A stretch of 6,787 bases of DNA, from positions 1-6,787 of the forward strand of contig JAKAMD010000193.1 in assembly GCA_021823875.1 (NCBI GenBank), given 5' to 3'. The stretch comes from Pseudomonadota bacterium. GTDB taxonomy: Bacteria; Pseudomonadota; Alphaproteobacteria; Rhizobiales; Xanthobacteraceae. Position numbers and translations under genes: made by a program. Below the pieces are notes generated by a model, which did no database searches, was not told the origin of the DNA, and saw only the letters and a list, made by a program, of their open reading frames with translations. Positions 4,985 to 6,787 of the stretch are shown here, piece after piece. Positions within the stretch are counted from its first letter, which is position 1. Each line of letters opens with the position of its first letter.

Positions 4985-5899
4985 ATGCCGGGCATCAATG
5001 CCGACACACTGAACGCACTGGTATCCTCGCCGCTGGCGCTCACATTCGCAGGAGCGCTAGCGGCGCTGGTCGTGGTCGGCATCGTATTGGCCTCACGGCG
5101 TGCGAGCGATCGCCTGTTGCTGCCGCTCGCGGCGGTTGCCTTAGCGGTCGTCGCGGTGGCGGCGCTCATCGACCGCCTTGCGCTTGTCCAGCAAGCGGCC
5201 GAACGGCGCATGCTGATCGAACGCGCCGCCGCGCTCGACCGCATTGCGCTGTCACCGGGTTCCCCGCTTGCCTGTCTCGATGCGGGGGCCGGCGAGGCGG
5301 TGGAGAATGCCTGCGAGAAGGCCGTGTTCGCATCGCCGCAGGCCGCCGCCGCTGCGGTCTCCTATATGGGCGCGCGGCTACAATTGCTGACGGACGCGGC
5401 CGCCTTCACGCAGGATCAGGATATCGCCGCCGTACTTGCCGCCAGCCGCCGCGCCATCGAGCTCGACCGTTATGGTGTTGCCGCGCAGGTACTGGCCAGG
5501 CGTGACGGCTGTACCGCTGCGCACTGCGCCGCCTTTGCGCTGTTCAAGGACACCAACGCCCTCAAGGCCAATCTGAAGGCGCAGGCGTTCCAGCAATATG
5601 TCTCGCGTTATGCCGACGGCTGGAACGCGGCGCCGGCAAAAGCGCCGGCGGTGTCGCAGGCACCTGCCGCGGTGGCACCCGCCGTGCCGGTGACCGCGGA
5701 GGCGCCCGCCGCGCAGCCGATCAAGGCGGGCGAACATTGGGATTTTCCGTCGGCCGCCTCCATTCCACCGGTCAGCATCATGAATGCCGAACCGCCTGCG
5801 CCCAAGAGCGGCGAGGCCACCTCGCAAGCGGCTCCCACCGCCAAGACGCCGCTGCCGCCCAAGCGGCCCTCGGACGAGACGAAACCGCCCGCGCGCTGA
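4985..5899 (+). CDS. Two-helix membrane protein with four-cysteine domain and Pro/Ala-rich tail
   Basis: A protein of 304 residues, function unknown. Two transmembrane helices (about 15-36 and 44-66) flank a short basic loop (SRRASDR, 38-43) that should face the cytoplasm, placing both the N-terminus and the large C-terminal part in the periplasm. Residues 67-210 are mostly helical and contain Cys97, Cys110, Cys176 and Cys181, arranged as two close pairs that could form disulfides. Residues 215-304 are a low-complexity Pro/Ala tail ending in a Lys/Pro-rich stretch. I recall rhizobial hypotheticals with the CLD.GAGE.VE..CEKA.FASP motif but no known role. It begins 19 bp after the receptor gene, with GGAGG (4977-4981) only 3 bp before the ATG, so the two are probably one operon. 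A link to solute uptake is guessed from position only. Confidence 0.8.
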   Translation: MPGINADTLNALVSSPLALTFAGALAALVVVGIVLASRRASDRLLLPLAAVALAVVAVAALIDRLALVQQAAERRMLIERAAALDRIALSPGSPLACLDAGAGEAVENACEKAVFASPQAAAAAVSYMGARLQLLTDAAAFTQDQDIAAVLAASRRAIELDRYGVAAQVLARRDGCTAAHCAAFALFKDTNALKANLKAQAFQQYVSRYADGWNAAPAKAPAVSQAPAAVAPAVPVTAEAPAAQPIKAGEHWDFPSAASIPPVSIMNAEPPAPKSGEATSQAAPTAKTPLPPKRPSDETKPPAR

Positions 5900-5949
5900 G
5901 GCGGCGATCGGCTCGCTTTCGCGTCAGCGTGGGCCGAAACGGACGGCGC

Positions 5950-5979
5950 TTGGTCAACGCGGCCGAAACATGCTCTAAG
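5950..5979 (+). promoter_or_regulatory. Possible promoter of the biotin carboxylase gene
   Basis: TTGGTC (5950-5955) and TCTAAG (5974-5979) are separated by 18 bp; the second is preceded by TGC, as in an extended -10. This lies in the 109-bp gap before the ATG at 6009 and is a partial match only. Confidence 0.3.
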
Positions 5980-6008
5980 ATTGCAGCCGTTCGCCCGGGA
6001 CCCGCCGT

Positions 6009-6787
6009 ATGTTCTCTTCTGTCCTGATCGCCAATCGCGGCGAGATCGCCTGCCGCATCATCCGCACCGCCAAGCGCCTCGGCTTGCGCACCATCGCGGC
6101 CTATTCGGAGGCCGACGCGAAGGCGCTGCATGTGCGGCTGGCGGATGAGGCGATCGAGATCGGGCCGGCACCGGCGGCGCAAAGCTATCTGGTTGCCGAA
6201 CGCCTGATCGCCGCCGCGCAGGCGACAAACGCCGAGTGCATCCATCCCGGTTACGGTTTCCTCGCCGAGAACGCCGACTTCGCCGAAGCTTGCCGTGTGG
6301 CTGGCTTCGCCTTCATCGGTCCGCCGCCGGAAGCGATCCGGGCTATGGGACTGAAAGACCGTGCCAAGGCGCTGATGGAACAAGCCGGTGTGCCGGTGGT
6401 GCCGGGCTATCACGGCGACATGCAGGAGCCGTCCTTCCTCAAACGCAAGGCCTATGAGATCGGCTATCCGGTGCTGATCAAGCCGGTGGCCGGCGGCGGC
6501 GGCAAAGGCATGCGCAAGGTTGAACGCCACGCCGATTTCGACGCCGCGCTGGAATCAGCGCAGCGCGAGGCGCAGGGCGCCTTCGGCGATGCGCGCGTGC
6601 TGATCGAGAAATACGTCAACGCGCCGCGCCACGTCGAAATGCAGGTGTTCGCCGACCGGCGCGGCCACGTCATCCATCTCGGCGAGCGCGACTGTTCGCT
6701 GCAGCGCCGGCATCAGAAAGTGATCGAGGAGTCGCCGGCGCCTGACATGACGCCGGAATTGCGTGTCGAAATGGGCAAAGCGGCGGT
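6009..6787 (+). CDS. Acyl-CoA carboxylase biotin carboxylase subunit, probably methylcrotonyl-CoA carboxylase alpha (partial)
   Basis: The first 259 residues are present and the frame runs off the window end. The protein carries out ATP-dependent carboxylation of biotin, the first half-reaction of an acyl-CoA carboxylase. The biotin carboxylase N-terminal domain begins at once (SVLIANRGEIACRIIRTAKR, 4-23) and includes HPGYGFLAEN (79-88). The ATP-grasp domain follows, with Lys116, Lys158, the glycine loop AGGGGKGM (161-168), and ERDCSLQRRHQKVIEESPAP (226-245) holding Cys229, His235 and Lys237, matching residues known in E. coli AccC. The VPGYHGD segment (131-137) and KPVAGGGG are features I associate with the leucine-degrading MCC alpha subunit rather than the propionyl-CoA type. 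The biotin carrier domain would be beyond the window. The Shine-Dalgarno site is weak. Its beta-subunit gene is not upstream. The enzyme class is sure; the substrate is moderately so. Confidence 0.9.
   Translation, partial: MFSSVLIANRGEIACRIIRTAKRLGLRTIAAYSEADAKALHVRLADEAIEIGPAPAAQSYLVAERLIAAAQATNAECIHPGYGFLAENADFAEACRVAGFAFIGPPPEAIRAMGLKDRAKALMEQAGVPVVPGYHGDMQEPSFLKRKAYEIGYPVLIKPVAGGGGKGMRKVERHADFDAALESAQREAQGAFGDARVLIEKYVNAPRHVEMQVFADRRGHVIHLGERDCSLQRRHQKVIEESPAPDMTPELRVEMGKAA

Noticed and set aside
3979..5244. Long open frame (421 codons) on the minus strand
   Set aside because: It lies antisense to the certain TctC/Bug gene and its neighbour, is rich in His, Arg and Gly as expected of an antisense shadow in GC-rich DNA, and matches no family I know.
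5778..6530. 250-codon open frame on the minus strand
   Set aside because: It is antisense to the biotin carboxylase gene, whose family motifs are unmistakable; its composition is that of a shadow frame.

Overview
The window comes from a GC-rich bacterial chromosome. Strong G/C preference at third codon positions and the protein types point to an alphaproteobacterium of the order Hyphomicrobiales (Bradyrhizobium/Xanthobacteraceae-like). The protein types are small rhizobial conserved hypotheticals, a GYD-domain protein, a TctC/Bug periplasmic receptor and an MCC-type biotin carboxylase. This assignment is made from memory of protein families, not from a search.

Layout. Bases 1-162 hold the 3' end of an IS630-family insertion sequence; its transposase carries an in-frame amber codon 15 codons before the normal stop. 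A small conserved hypothetical (185-457, +) begins just outside the likely IS edge. It converges on a minus-strand pair: an MDR-type quinone oxidoreductase (2157-1183) followed by a membrane protein of unknown function (1164-625). Two large tandem palindromes (484-531 and 557-613) fill the convergent gap and look like a dispersed genomic repeat that may also end transcription from both sides.

The rest reads rightward: a small conserved protein (2324-2569); a 375-bp gene-free spacer whose last 90 bases are very AT-rich; a protein with a histone-H1-like basic tail (2945-3409); a GYD-domain protein (3482-3817); a TctC/Bug solute receptor (4003-4965) closely followed by a two-helix membrane protein with a four-cysteine domain (4985-5899); and the first 259 codons of a biotin carboxylase subunit, probably methylcrotonyl-CoA carboxylase alpha (from 6009), cut by the window edge.

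How the genes relate. Only two pairs look co-transcribed: oxidoreductase with membrane protein, and receptor with Cys-rich membrane protein. The others seem to be separate units of ordinary chromosomal content beside an IS scar. I see no CRISPR array, tRNA, rRNA, phage module or recognisable defence or biosynthetic system. The items most worth a second look are the basic-tailed protein with its AT-rich, Shine-Dalgarno-less leader, the altered nucleotide-binding loop in the oxidoreductase, the cysteine pairs in the membrane protein, the tandem palindromes and the amber-interrupted transposase.
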